Positions 42,871-51,734 are shown, numbered from the stretch's first letter. The stretch: 64,000 bases of DNA from Lysobacterales bacterium (GCA_019510125.1 JAEKKX010000004.1:248001-312000); one strand, 5' to 3'. The notes: generated by a model not told the origin, from the sequence alone. Program-made: numbers and translations.

Positions 42871-42941
42871 GGTAGAGCGGCCTTCAGGCCGCTGCTGCCC
42901 CCTCTCCGGAGATGCGACAGCGGCCTGAAGGCCGCTCTACC
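42871..42941. repeat. GTAG-type REP palindrome
   Basis: GGTAGAGCGGCCTTCAGGCC at the left is mirrored by a nearly exact inverted copy ending GGCCGCTCTACC, with a 20-nt loop between. It is the second element of the type at 14747-14823 and lies between convergent tcdA and tatD-like genes, where it may also act as a terminator. Confidence 0.85.
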
Positions 42942-43707
42942 GATCGGACGGCAGGCGGAACAACCGCTCCGCATTCGCCGTGGTGGCCGCGGCGACTTCG
43001 GCGGGCGGCATGCTCCGCAGTTCGGCGACGGTTTCGAGCACGCGCACCAGCCGCGCCGGCTCGTTGCGCTGCCCGCGATGATCGCTGTCGGGCTGGTCGG
43101 GGGCGTCGGTTTCCAGCAGCAGGCATTCGATCGGCAGCGTCGCCGCGAGCGTGCGCAGCCGGTTCGCACGGTCGTAGGTGACCGGCCCGCCGATCCCGAC
43201 GAGGAAGCCGAGGTCGAACAGCCGCTTCGCCTGGTCGGCACTGCCCGGATAACTGTGGATCACGCCGCGCAGCGGGCCGAAGCGGCGGATCGCGGCGATG
43301 ACCTGGTCGACCGCGCGCCGCGCGTGCACGACCACCGGCAGGTCGAAGTCGCGCGCCAGCCGCAGTTGGCCGTCGAAGAACAGCGCCTGCCGCGCCGGAT
43401 CGAGTCCTTCGACGAAGAAGTCGAGCCCGCACTCGCCGACCGCGACCGGGCGCTCGCGTTCGATCCACGCATGCAGCTCGACGAGATCCGTTTCGCGATG
43501 GTCGTCGAGGTACATCGGATGCAGGCCGTAGGCCGGCAGCAGCCCGGCTTCGCCGCGGCACAGCTCGCGCAGCTTCGGCCAGCCGGCGGCGTTCACCGCC
43601 GGCACGATCTGCCGGGCCACGCCTGCGGCGCGCGCGCGGGCGAGCACCGCGTCGCGGTCGGCGTCGAACTCGGGCGCGTCGAGGTGGGCGTGGCTGTCGA
43701 CCAGCAT
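42937..43707 (-). CDS. TatD-family metal-dependent hydrolase
   Basis: A 256-residue TIM-barrel hydrolase of the TatD family (metal-dependent DNase-like). The metal site DSHAHLD is at 4-10, with GLHPMYL, the AVGECGLDFF Glu, VVVHARRA, VIHSYPG and the C-terminal LLETDAPDQP. All ligand positions appear intact. Its stop codon falls within the edge of the REP element. It follows the small membrane protein gene by 8 nt, forming a two-gene unit. Confidence 0.92.
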   Translation of the reverse strand: MLVDSHAHLDAPEFDADRDAVLARARAAGVARQIVPAVNAAGWPKLRELCRGEAGLLPAYGLHPMYLDDHRETDLVELHAWIERERPVAVGECGLDFFVEGLDPARQALFFDGQLRLARDFDLPVVVHARRAVDQVIAAIRRFGPLRGVIHSYPGSADQAKRLFDLGFLVGIGGPVTYDRANRLRTLAATLPIECLLLETDAPDQPDSDHRGQRNEPARLVRVLETVAELRSMPPAEVAAATTANAERLFRLPSDR

Positions 43708-43715
43708 CGGCGCGA

Positions 43716-43961
43716 TCAACCGCTGCGCTGGCCCTCGATCGGCGGTTTCGCGGTCGGCGTTTCCGTCACTGCGGGCGCCTTGCGCTTGCGGAAGCTGGCG
43801 AGCAGCAGCGTGGCGATGCCCAGCAGCAGTTCGTCGATGAACGGGATGAAGTCCGGGACGACCATGTCGACCGCCCACAGCACGGCGGCGATCACGAACA
43901 GGCGGGGGAAACTCAATCGGCCGAGGAAGCCCAGGATCGGGGCGACGAGCGGATTGGCCAT
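43716..43961 (-). CDS. Small membrane protein, unknown
   Basis: An 81-residue protein with two hydrophobic segments (about 5-14 and 18-53, with DMVVPDFIPFIDEL between them), then a basic patch FRKRKAP and a Pro/Thr-rich tail. The VVPDFIPFIDELLLGIATLLLA stretch resembles several small proteobacterial membrane families, but I cannot name one with confidence. It lies directly upstream of the TatD-family gene. Confidence 0.65.
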   Translation of the reverse strand: MANPLVAPILGFLGRLSFPRLFVIAAVLWAVDMVVPDFIPFIDELLLGIATLLLASFRKRKAPAVTETPTAKPPIEGQRSG

Positions 43962-44142
43962 GACGGCGAAACTCCGGACAGGGGACGAATGCGCGAACGC
44001 TATCACGCTGTCAGGGGCTTTCGGTGCGGAATTCAGGGTTTCGTCATGCAGGCGGGGCCGGAATCGGGGGACGTTCAGCCAGCCGGTGCTGGAATCCGAC
44101 CCGACGGGGGATTCCATCCGATGCAGCCCTGAGGAGGACCGC

Positions 44143-44955
44143 ATGAACCAGAAGAACACCATCGCCATCGCCATCGGGGCGCTGCTGCTGGGCGGCGTCG
44201 CAACCGCAGCCTACCTGGGCAACCGCGCGCCGTTGCCGTCCGAGGCGTCCGCCGACCTCGCGCGGCCGGCGACCCTCGCCGCCGAGGATCGCGCCGAGGA
44301 CGACAGCCGCATCCCGACCGCGGGCGGGCTCGAATACGCCGATGTCGTCGACGTGAAGCCGATCACCGAGAAGTCGGCGCAGTACGCGACCGTGCTCGGC
44401 ACCGAACCGGTCCGCGAGACCACCACCGCTTCGACCCCGCGCGAGGTCTGCGAGGACGTCGCCGTGCAGGAGCGCCTGCCCGAGCGCGACGGCAACGTCG
44501 GCGGCACGGTCGCCGGCGCCGTAATCGGCGGCCTGGTCGGCAACCAGATCGGCAAGGGCGACGGCCGCAAGCTGGCCACCGTGGCCGGCGCCGTCGGCGG
44601 CGGTTTCGCCGGGCGCGAGATCGACAGGCGCCACGTCGGCGGCCAGGTCGTGACCAAGACCGAGCGCCAGTGCCACACCGTCACCGACACCTCCAGCCGC
44701 AGCCGCACCGTGGCCTGGAACGTGACCTACCGCAACCCCGACGGGACCACCGGCACGATGCGCACCGACCGCAAGCCCGGCAGCCGCATCCCGCTGGGCA
44801 GCGAAAGTCACGTGGTCGGCTACGACGTGACCTACCGTTACCGCGGCGCGGAGCAGACGCTGCGGATGGACGAGAAGCCCGGCGATCGCCTGCCCGTCGT
44901 CGACGGCCAGGTGGTGACGGCGGTCGCCACGGCCGGGGCGCCGGGTCGCGGCTGA
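44143..44955 (+). CDS. Glycine-zipper 2TM-domain protein
   Basis: A 270-residue envelope protein. One N-terminal membrane or signal segment (about 6-24) is followed by a polar linker, then the glycine-zipper pair GGTVAGAVIGGLVGNQIGKG and [14 protein letters not shown] (about 121-158). The C-terminal domain contains two similar copies, SRTVAWNVTYRNPDGTTGTMRTDRKPG and VVGYDVTYRYRGAEQTLRMDEKPG. The duplication of a (V/Y)NVTYR-x-MR-KPG unit suggests an internal repeat. A strong GAGGAGG site precedes the ATG. Function is unknown; envelope stabilisation is likely by analogy with SlyB. Confidence 0.84.
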   Translation: MNQKNTIAIAIGALLLGGVATAAYLGNRAPLPSEASADLARPATLAAEDRAEDDSRIPTAGGLEYADVVDVKPITEKSAQYATVLGTEPVRETTTASTPREVCEDVAVQERLPERDGNVGGTVAGAVIGGLVGNQIGKGDGRKLATVAGAVGGGFAGREIDRRHVGGQVVTKTERQCHTVTDTSSRSRTVAWNVTYRNPDGTTGTMRTDRKPGSRIPLGSESHVVGYDVTYRYRGAEQTLRMDEKPGDRLPVVDGQVVTAVATAGAPGRG

Positions 44956-45010
44956 CGCCGGCGACCACGCCAAGCGGTCCGCGGCCGACCCCTCGGACGG
45001 CCGCACGACA

Positions 45011-45045
45011 GGCGGGACCGGAGCGATCCGGTCCCGCCTTCTTTT
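45011..45045 (+). terminator. Rho-independent terminator
   Basis: A 12-bp perfect stem (45011-45022 with 45027-45038, GCGA loop) is followed by TTCTTTT. It ends the glycine-zipper gene. Confidence 0.88.
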
Positions 45046-45151
45046 CGGGCGGCCGACCGGCTGGCGAAATCGCGGCCTTTGCGGCGGAAGTCGTCGCTTC
45101 GCCGTCGTGTTTTGGTCGGTCCGCAGGTATCGGCTGCGCAGGTTGCCCCCT

Positions 45152-45157
45152 TACAAT
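45152..45157 (+). promoter_or_regulatory. -10 box TACAAT upstream of gcdH
   Basis: TACAAT lies 28 nt before the gcdH ATG, so the leader would be about 22 nt. A -35 is not clear. Confidence 0.4.
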
Positions 45158-45185
45158 GACGTTTTGCCCGAATCGACCTCGCGCC

Positions 45186-46349
45186 ATGGCCCTGCATCCC
45201 TACGATCTGTACGACGTCCGTTCCCTGCTCAGCGAAGAAGAGCGTGCCGTCCAGGACACGGTCGCCCGCTTCACCGACGAGCGCGTGCTGCCGATCATCG
45301 GCAAGGCGTTCGACGAAGGCCGCTTCCCGAAGGAACTGATCCCCGAGATCGCCGAACTCGGCCTGCTCGGCTCCTCGCTGCCCGAACAGTACGGCTGCGC
45401 CGGCCTCAACGGCGTCAGCTACGGTCTGATCTGCCAGGAACTCGAGCGCGGCGACTCCGGCATCCGCAGCTTCGTCAGCGTGCAGTCCTCGCTGTGCATG
45501 TATCCGATCTACGCCTACGGTTCGGAAGAGCAGCGCATGCGCTGGCTGCCGGACATGGCCGCGGGCAAGGTCATCGGCTGCTTCGGCCTGACCGAGCCGC
45601 ACGGCGGCTCCGACCCGGCGAACATGAAGACCCGCGCCGTGCGCGACGGCGGCGACTGGGTGATCAACGGCTCGAAGATGTGGATCACCAACGGCAACCT
45701 GGCCGATATCGCGATCGTCTGGGCGCAGACCGACGACGGCATCCAGGGCTTCGTGCTGGAGAAGGGCATGCCGGGCTTCACCGCCCAGGAGATCAAGCAC
45801 AAGATGAGCCTGCGTGCGTCGGTCACCAGCGCGCTGTTCTTCGACAACGTGCGCGTGCCGGACGCCAACCGGCTGCCGAACGTGAAGGGCCTCAAGGGCC
45901 CGCTCGGCTGCCTCACCCAGGCCCGCTACGGCATCACCTGGGGCCCGATCGGCGCCGCCATCGCCTGCCTCGACGAGGCGCTGCGCTACAGCAAGGAGCG
46001 CATCCTGTTCGATCGCCCGGTCGCGGCGACGCAGAGCGCGCAGCTCAAGATGGCCGACTGGGCCCGCCGCATCACCGCCGCGCAGTTGATCTCGCTGCAG
46101 CTCGGCCGCCTCAAGGACGCCGGCAACATGCAGCCGACCCAGGTGTCGCTGGCGAAGTGGAACAACGTGCGCATGGCGATCGACATCGCCCGCGAGGCGC
46201 GCGACCTGCTCGGCGGCGCCGGCATCACCACCGAGCACTGCCCGATCCGCCACGCGCTGAACCTCGAATCGGTGATCACCTACGAAGGCACGGAAACCGT
46301 GCACCAGTTGGTGGTCGGCCGCGAACTCACCGGCATCAACGCGTTCTGA
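45186..46349 (+). CDS. gcdH: Glutaryl-CoA dehydrogenase
   Basis: A 387-residue acyl-CoA dehydrogenase strongly resembling glutaryl-CoA dehydrogenase, which oxidatively decarboxylates glutaryl-CoA to crotonyl-CoA in lysine and tryptophan breakdown. The SVQSSL segment with the preceding Arg94 (DSGIRSF), GCFGLTEPHGGSDP at 131-144, WITNG and the catalytic Glu367 in VITYEGT are all as in that enzyme. The IRHALNLESVITYEG end and the final ITGINAF-like tail also fit. FAD is the cofactor; electrons go to ETF. No other lysine-degradation gene is next to it. Confidence 0.94.
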   Translation: MALHPYDLYDVRSLLSEEERAVQDTVARFTDERVLPIIGKAFDEGRFPKELIPEIAELGLLGSSLPEQYGCAGLNGVSYGLICQELERGDSGIRSFVSVQSSLCMYPIYAYGSEEQRMRWLPDMAAGKVIGCFGLTEPHGGSDPANMKTRAVRDGGDWVINGSKMWITNGNLADIAIVWAQTDDGIQGFVLEKGMPGFTAQEIKHKMSLRASVTSALFFDNVRVPDANRLPNVKGLKGPLGCLTQARYGITWGPIGAAIACLDEALRYSKERILFDRPVAATQSAQLKMADWARRITAAQLISLQLGRLKDAGNMQPTQVSLAKWNNVRMAIDIAREARDLLGGAGITTEHCPIRHALNLESVITYEGTETVHQLVVGRELTGINAF

Positions 46350-46371
46350 CCGGACCGGGGACGCGACGCGC

Positions 46372-46914
46372 ATGGACACGCCGGTGCTCGAGACCGAACG
46401 CCTGCTCCTGCGCGTCCCGCGGATCGAGGACTTCGACCGCTACGCCGAGTTCTTCGCGCACGAGTCGTCGCGGATCATCGGCGGCCCGCACGCCCGCGGC
46501 GACGCGTGGCGCCGGTTCCTGCAGATGCCGGGCGCGTGGCTGCTGCAGGGGTTCGCGATGTTCTCGGTGGTCGAAAAGGCCTCCGGCCTGTGGGTCGGCC
46601 AGGCCGGCCCGTGGCGGCCCGACGGCTGGCCCGGCACCGAGGTCGGCTATGCCTTCCACCAGGACGCGCGCGGCAAGGGCTATTGCACCGAAGCCTGCGT
46701 CGCGTCGATGGACTGGGCGTTCGACGCGCTCGGCTGGGACGACGTGATCCACTGCATCTCGCCCGAGAACGCCGCCTCGCAGGCGGTCGCGCAACGGCTT
46801 GGATCGCGCAACCGCGGCCCCGGCAAGCTGCCGCCGCCGCTGGATGCGCACGCGATCGACCTGTGGGGCCAGACCCGCGGCGAATGGCGCGTCCACCGGG
46901 AGCGCTTCGCATGA
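46372..46914 (+). CDS. GNAT-family N-acetyltransferase
   Basis: A 180-residue RimJ/RimL-like GNAT. It begins with LETERLLLRVPRIEDFDRYAEFF, has a central LWVGQAGPWRPDGWPGTEVGYAF strand pair, the acetyl-CoA loop ARGKGYCTEA, and the C-terminal VIHCISPENAASQAVAQRLG block. The acceptor is unknown. The ATG of the downstream GST gene overlaps its stop (ATGA), so the two are translationally coupled. Confidence 0.88.
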   Translation: MDTPVLETERLLLRVPRIEDFDRYAEFFAHESSRIIGGPHARGDAWRRFLQMPGAWLLQGFAMFSVVEKASGLWVGQAGPWRPDGWPGTEVGYAFHQDARGKGYCTEACVASMDWAFDALGWDDVIHCISPENAASQAVAQRLGSRNRGPGKLPPPLDAHAIDLWGQTRGEWRVHRERFA

Positions 46915-47531
46915 TCACGCTGTACGGCATGTCCTCGTCGGGCAACTGCTACAAGCTGCAGTTGCTGATGGCGCAGCTCGGCCGCGAATACGACTGGGAA
47001 GAGATCGACGTCACCCGCGGCGAGAACCTCTCGCCCGAGTTCCTGGCGATGAACGACCGCGGCAAGGTGCCGGTGCTGAAGCTCGACGACGGTCGCACGA
47101 TGTCCGAATCGAACGCGATCCTGAACTACCTCGCGCAGGGCACATCCTTGCTGCCGGACGATCCGTGGGATCGCGCGAAGACCCTGCAGTGGATGTTCTT
47201 CGAGCAGTACAGCCACGAGCCGTACATCGCGGTGTCGCGCTTCATCCGCAGGTTCCTGCCGGCGGACCATCCGCGCCGCGCCCACCTCGACGCGCTGAAG
47301 GCGTCGGGCGAAGAGGCGCTGGCGGCGATGGAGCGGCACCTGTGCCGGCTGCCGTGGTTCGGCGGCGAGCGCTACACGATCGCCGACATCGCGCTGTTCG
47401 CGTACACCCACGTCGCCGAGGACGGCGGCTTCGACCTCGGCGGCTATCCGCACGTCGAGCGCTGGATCAAGCGGGTGACGCAGCAGCCCGGCTTCGTGCC
47501 GATGCGCGACGCCGACCGCGTCGAGGACTGA
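46911..47531 (+). CDS. Glutathione S-transferase family protein
   Basis: A 206-residue GST. The thioredoxin-like domain has LYGMSSSGNCYKLQLLMAQLG with Ser/Cys in the active-site turn, NDRGKVPVLKLDDGRTMSESNAIL for GSH binding, and a helical domain with FGGERYTIADIALFAYTHVAEDGGFDL, which carries the conserved Asp. It is distinct from the GST at 16752. Detoxification by glutathione conjugation or disulfide exchange is likely. Confidence 0.9.
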   Translation: MITLYGMSSSGNCYKLQLLMAQLGREYDWEEIDVTRGENLSPEFLAMNDRGKVPVLKLDDGRTMSESNAILNYLAQGTSLLPDDPWDRAKTLQWMFFEQYSHEPYIAVSRFIRRFLPADHPRRAHLDALKASGEEALAAMERHLCRLPWFGGERYTIADIALFAYTHVAEDGGFDLGGYPHVERWIKRVTQQPGFVPMRDADRVED

Positions 47532-47573
47532 CGCGCCCGAGACCCGCAAACGCCGCGCCGCAGAGCGGAACGC

Positions 47574-47592
47574 AGTTCCGCTGCCCCGTTGC
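47574..47592 (+). terminator. Hairpin downstream of the GST gene
   Basis: A perfect 8-bp stem with a GCA loop (47574-47581 with 47585-47592). There is no T run, so it is only a possible terminator or processing site between the GST and E1 genes. Confidence 0.3.
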
Positions 47593-47680
47593 CGGAACAG
47601 GTCCGGCCTTCCCGCGGCCGCAATCCAAGACCCGTTCCGCAGCGGATCCCCGATCCGCGCCACCGAGACCAGAGCCCGCC

Positions 47681-49966
47681 ATGTTCGCCACCGTCCCGAA
47701 TCCCATCCCGGCCCGCATGAAGGGCCTCAACCGCGCCGAGATCTGCGACGTCAATTTCCAGGCGTTCGTGAAGGACTGGGACGGCCCGGTGCAGCCGAAG
47801 CCGGCCCCGGGCGAGGCCATCCTGGACGGCAGCGCGCTCGACGCCCGCGGCTTCCGCGAACTGTTCGAGTCGCAGCTCGTCTCGCGCCACCTCGACCTGA
47901 TGGCGCGCGTGCTGCGCGTGCAGAACAAGGTCTTCTACACCATCGGTTCGTCGGGCCACGAAGGCAACGCGATGGTCGCGCGGCTCACCCGCCACACCGA
48001 CCCGGCGTTCCTGCACTACCGCTCCGGCGGCTTCATGGCCGAGCGCTTCCGCAAGTTGCCGGGCATGGACCCGATCATGGACTCCGCGCTGTCGTTCGCG
48101 GCCAGCGCCGAGGACCCGGCCAGCGGCGGCCGCCACAAGGTGTGGGGCAGCAAGCCGCTGTGGGTGCTGCCGCAGACCTCGACGATCGCCTCGCATCTGC
48201 CGAAGGCGCTGGGCACCGCGATCGCGATCGAGCACGCGCGCCGCATCGGCCACGCGCTGCCGATCCCCGGCGACAGCATCGCGATCTGCTCGTTCGGCGA
48301 CGCCTCCAGCAACCACGCCACCGCGCAGACCGCGTTCAACGCCGCTGCGTGGACCGCGTACCAGAAGCTGCCGGCGCCGGTGCTGTACGTGTGCGAGGAC
48401 AACGGGATCGGCATCTCGGTGAAGACGCCCGACGGCTGGGTCGCGCGCAACTACCGCGATCGCGCCGACCTCGACTATTTCTACGCCGACGGCCTGGATC
48501 TCGCGAACGGCTACGGCCAGGTGCAGGCGGCGGTCGAACATTGCCGCAGCACCCGCCGCCCGACCTTCCTGCACCTGCGCACCATCCGGATCATGGGCCA
48601 CGCCGGCACCGACTTCGAGATCGAATGGCGCAACATCGAGGAACTGTGCGCGGTGGAGGCCAGCGACCCGCTGCTGCGCAGCGCGCAGATCGCGCTGGAA
48701 TCCGGGCTGATGTCGAAGGACGAGGTCCTCGCCCTGTACGAGGCGACGCGCGCGAAGTGCTTCGCCGCCGCCGAGGATGCCGACCGCCGTCCGCGGCTGA
48801 CCACGCTGGAAGACGTGATGAAGCCGCTGGCGCCGTACACGCCCGCCGCGGTGAAGGCCGAGGCCGAGCGCTTCGACTACGCCGAGAAGCGACTGCAAGT
48901 CTTCGGCGGCGAGGCGAAGCTGCCCGAGCACCAGCCGGCGAAGCACCTCGCGATCCAGATCAACCAGGCGCTGCACGACCTGTTCTGCAAGTATCCCGAG
49001 ACGATGCTGTTCGGCGAGGACGTCGCGCAGAAGGGCGGCGTCTACACGGTGACCAAGGGCCTGCACAAGGCGTTCGGACCGAAGCGCATCTTCAACACGC
49101 TGCTCGACGAGACGGTGATCCTCGGCCTCGCCCAGGGCTACGCGAACATGGGCATGCTGCCGATGCCCGAGATCCAGTACCTGGCGTACTTCCACAACGC
49201 CTGCGACCAGATCCGCGGCGAAGCGGCGAGCCTGCAGTTCTTCAGCAACGGCCAGTACCGCAACCCGATGGTGATGCGGATCGCCTCGCTGGGCTACCAG
49301 CGCGGTTTCGGCGGCCATTTCCACAACGACAATTCGATCACCGCGCTGCGCGACATCCCGGGGCTGGTGGTCGGCTGCCCGTCGCGCGGCGACGACGCGG
49401 CGACGATGCTGCGCACCCTCATGGCCCTCGCGAAGGTCGACGGCCGGGTCTGCGCCTTCCTCGAACCGATCGCGCTGTACATGGCCAAGGATCTGTACGA
49501 GCCCGGCGACGGGCTGTGGCAGACCGGGTATCCGTCGCCGGAGCAGGCGATGCCGCTGGGCGAGGGCCGCGTCTACCCGCCGGAGGACGGCGGCCGCGGC
49601 GACGACCTGGTGATCTTCACCTTCGGCAACGGCGTGCCGATGAGCCTGCGCGCCGCGCGCCGGATCGACGCCAAGCACGGCTGGAAGACGCGGGTGGTCG
49701 ACCTGCGCTGGCTGGTGCCGCTCAACGAGGCGTTCATCCGCGAACAGGCCGCGGGCGCGAAGCGGATCCTCATTGTCGACGAGGGCCGTCGCAGCGCCGG
49801 GGTCGGCGAGGGGGTGATCACCGCGCTGGTCGAGGGCGGATTCGGGGCGGTGCCGGTGCGCCGGGTGGTCGGCGCCGACACCTTCACCCCGCTCGCGGGG
49901 GCCGCGTTCCTGGTGATCCCGGCGGACGACGACATCGTCGCCGCGGCGGACGCGCTGGCCGGCTGA
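47681..49966 (+). CDS. 2-oxoacid dehydrogenase E1, fused alpha-beta chain
   Basis: A 761-residue thiamine-diphosphate enzyme. Residues ~1-400 are E1-alpha (GSSGHEGNAMVARL, HYRSGGFMAER, and the ThDP motif GDASSNHATAQTAFNAA through CEDNGIGISVKTP). Residues ~420-761 are E1-beta (LFGEDVAQKGGVYTVTKGL, LDETVILGLAQGYANMG, the FHNACDQIRGEAA helix, and the late VVDLRWLVPLN). Branched-chain 2-oxoacid E1 usually has separate chains; here they are fused. No E2 or E3 gene is adjacent. Some databases mislabel this group as a formylmethanofuran dehydrogenase. Substrate specificity (branched-chain or other) is not decided by sequence alone. Confidence 0.88.
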   Translation: MFATVPNPIPARMKGLNRAEICDVNFQAFVKDWDGPVQPKPAPGEAILDGSALDARGFRELFESQLVSRHLDLMARVLRVQNKVFYTIGSSGHEGNAMVARLTRHTDPAFLHYRSGGFMAERFRKLPGMDPIMDSALSFAASAEDPASGGRHKVWGSKPLWVLPQTSTIASHLPKALGTAIAIEHARRIGHALPIPGDSIAICSFGDASSNHATAQTAFNAAAWTAYQKLPAPVLYVCEDNGIGISVKTPDGWVARNYRDRADLDYFYADGLDLANGYGQVQAAVEHCRSTRRPTFLHLRTIRIMGHAGTDFEIEWRNIEELCAVEASDPLLRSAQIALESGLMSKDEVLALYEATRAKCFAAAEDADRRPRLTTLEDVMKPLAPYTPAAVKAEAERFDYAEKRLQVFGGEAKLPEHQPAKHLAIQINQALHDLFCKYPETMLFGEDVAQKGGVYTVTKGLHKAFGPKRIFNTLLDETVILGLAQGYANMGMLPMPEIQYLAYFHNACDQIRGEAASLQFFSNGQYRNPMVMRIASLGYQRGFGGHFHNDNSITALRDIPGLVVGCPSRGDDAATMLRTLMALAKVDGRVCAFLEPIALYMAKDLYEPGDGLWQTGYPSPEQAMPLGEGRVYPPEDGGRGDDLVIFTFGNGVPMSLRAARRIDAKHGWKTRVVDLRWLVPLNEAFIREQAAGAKRILIVDEGRRSAGVGEGVITALVEGGFGAVPVRRVVGADTFTPLAGAAFLVIPADDDIVAAADALAG

Positions 49967-50058
49967 ACGCCCCGGCGGCGGCGGGCGGGGACGCGGTTGG
50001 CGGCGTCCCCGGCCCGGTGTAGGATCGAACCGTTTCGTCGAAGGTCCAGGAGTCCGTG

Positions 50059-50559
50059 ATGCAGTACGCACCCCAAAACCCGTCCGATCCGGGGCACCCG
50101 GATTACGACCGCTACATGACCCTCCGCGGCATGGTCGACAAGATGCACGGCGAGAACGGCATCGACATCAGTTCCAGCGACATCAGCCACCGCGCCACCG
50201 CGGCCATGCTTCGCGCCTACAAGGCCGAAGCGATCCGCGAGAACGCCTCGCTCGACCCGAAGGCGGACGTCGACGGCGTGGTCCTGAGCCGCGGTAGCGT
50301 CGCCGGGCAGTACGCGATCCTGTACCAGGGCGACCCGAACAATCCGACGGTCCGCACTCTGGCGGTGCCGACCCAGGAGCTGACCCAGCCCGCGGACCGG
50401 AACTTCCAGGAAATCAACCGCATGAATGCGGACCAGATGACCCAGATGCAGGCGCAGAACCGGCAGCTCGGCCAGCAGCAGGACCAAATGCAGGCCCAGC
50501 AGCAGAGCCAGGCGCGCGACCAGAACGCCCCGAACCAGGGCGCCCGCTCGCTGTTCTGA
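50059..50559 (+). CDS. XVIPCD-like orphan protein, candidate T4SS substrate
   Basis: A 166-residue protein that looks like a bare XVIPCD, the C-terminal signal that VirD4 recognises on X-T4SS effectors. It opens with SDPGHPDYDRY, the domain's DP-HPD-LY start. It has a helix with AAMLRAYKAEAIRENAS, then DVDGVVLSRG and AILYQGDPNNPTVRTLAVPTQEL at the places of the IDHVVLS and FAVQG-DP motifs, and a Gln-rich tail (QAQNRQLGQQQDQMQAQQQSQ, about 133-156). There is no N-terminal toxin domain. CAGGAG 6 nt before ATG 50059 favours that start over the GTG three bases earlier. VirB genes lie 9 kb away. Confidence 0.72.
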   Translation: MQYAPQNPSDPGHPDYDRYMTLRGMVDKMHGENGIDISSSDISHRATAAMLRAYKAEAIRENASLDPKADVDGVVLSRGSVAGQYAILYQGDPNNPTVRTLAVPTQELTQPADRNFQEINRMNADQMTQMQAQNRQLGQQQDQMQAQQQSQARDQNAPNQGARSLF

Positions 50560-50584
50560 CCCGGCTGCCGGCGCTGTGGCGCGA

Positions 50585-51466
50585 TCAGCGCGCCAGTCCG
50601 CCGAGCAGCGTCCCGTATCGCCAGGAAGCCCCGCCCGCAGCGGGGCTTCCGTCGTTTCCGGCCGCTGCGGCGCCCGGAGCGCCGGAGACGACCGCAAGGG
50701 CGAGTTCGCCGGCCACCGAGACCACGGTGCCGGCATCGCCGCCGTCCGCGCCGACCAGCGGGCCGCCGGCCACGAGGGACGCGTCGGCGTGGACCAGGGC
50801 CAGCGCGCGCTTGGCCTGGCCGAGGAAATGGGTCCGCGCCACGATCTCCTGGCCGGGATAGCAGCCCTTCTTCACGCTGAAGGCCTGCAGGCGCTCCAGC
50901 GACAACTGCTGCGGTGTCCACTGCTCCGACTGGGCGGCGTCCAGCCGCGGCCAGCCGTGGGCGAGGTCTTCGCGGCGCCAGGCGGCGAGGGCGGCCGGGT
51001 CGTCCGCGGCGGCCGCGGCCGGGCCGATGCGCAGGCTGCGGCCGGTGCGGTCGCCGGACAGGTCCAGTTCGATGGCCGTGGCCGGATCGCCGGCCCAGTG
51101 GTTGCCGGAGGCCAGGTCCGACGCCCGCAGCCGCCCGGCGATCGCCAGATCGTCGCGCACCGCCAGCGCCACCTTGCTCCGGAACACGAACCGGCGCAGG
51201 CGATCGGCGAGCGCGTCGGCATCTGCATCCGGAACCACCAGCCACACCGTATCGTCGGCGATGCGCACCAGTCCGAACAGCACGATCACCCGGCCCTTGG
51301 CCGTCAGCCAGCCGTTCCACTGCCAGCGGCCGTCCTCCAGCGCGGCGACGTCGTTCATCGTCTGCGCCTGCGCGAACGCGACCGCATCGCGTCCTTCCAG
51401 GGACAGTAGACGATGGTCGGAGAGGCGGAACCAGGGGGCGATGGCGGTTTGCGGGTTGTCCGGCAT
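50585..51466 (-). CDS. ygfZ: Folate-binding Fe-S assembly/repair protein YgfZ
   Basis: A 293-residue GcvT-related protein that binds tetrahydrofolate and maintains certain iron-sulfur enzymes. The signature KGCYPGQE is at 200-207 with Cys202. LQAFSVKKGC and the following ARTHFLGQAKRAL are conserved, and the C-terminus lacks aminomethyltransferase residues. It is divergent from the SDH locus. That position is meaningful because succinate dehydrogenase carries three Fe-S clusters. Confidence 0.92.
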   Translation of the reverse strand: MPDNPQTAIAPWFRLSDHRLLSLEGRDAVAFAQAQTMNDVAALEDGRWQWNGWLTAKGRVIVLFGLVRIADDTVWLVVPDADADALADRLRRFVFRSKVALAVRDDLAIAGRLRASDLASGNHWAGDPATAIELDLSGDRTGRSLRIGPAAAAADDPAALAAWRREDLAHGWPRLDAAQSEQWTPQQLSLERLQAFSVKKGCYPGQEIVARTHFLGQAKRALALVHADASLVAGGPLVGADGGDAGTVVSVAGELALAVVSGAPGAAAAGNDGSPAAGGASWRYGTLLGGLAR

Positions 51467-51505
51467 GGGGGCGGGACTTAAACTTCACGGTTCAGGAATC
51501 CCGAC

Positions 51506-51676
51506 ATGATAGGCGAAACCGTTCTCATCTCCGCGACCGAACCGGAACTCCCGGCGACCGAACCGGCGCCCGCGCAGCGGCCGCCCGTCCCGGCGAAGGA
51601 GATCGGCGGTCGCGAGGGCCCGGACCCCACGCGCTACGGGGACTGGGAAAAGAACGGACGCTGCATAGACTTCTGA
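51506..51676 (+). CDS. DUF1674 (SDHAF4-like) succinate dehydrogenase assembly factor
   Basis: A 56-residue protein. After a variable Pro/Glu-rich N-terminus comes EIGGREGPDPTRYGDWEKNG and the final RCIDF, the defining C-terminal block of DUF1674. The eukaryotic homologue SDHAF4 binds flavinated SdhA and protects it before it joins SdhB. It lies 58 nt upstream of sdhC in the same direction and so is probably the first gene of the operon. It is often missed because of its size. Confidence is high because of the motif and the location. Confidence 0.9.
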   Translation: MIGETVLISATEPELPATEPAPAQRPPVPAKEIGGREGPDPTRYGDWEKNGRCIDF

Positions 51677-51734
51677 ACATCCCCGGCCCGCCGGGTCGTT
51701 GTTCTTCACCTTGACCGATCAGGGCGCCACTCGA

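Noticed and set aside
50624-50650. Inverted repeat GGAAGCCCCGC/GCGGGGCTTCC as a terminator of the XVIPCD gene
   Set aside because: It lies inside the ygfZ coding region and has no T tract; it could still slow transcription from the plus strand but I cannot support a terminator call.
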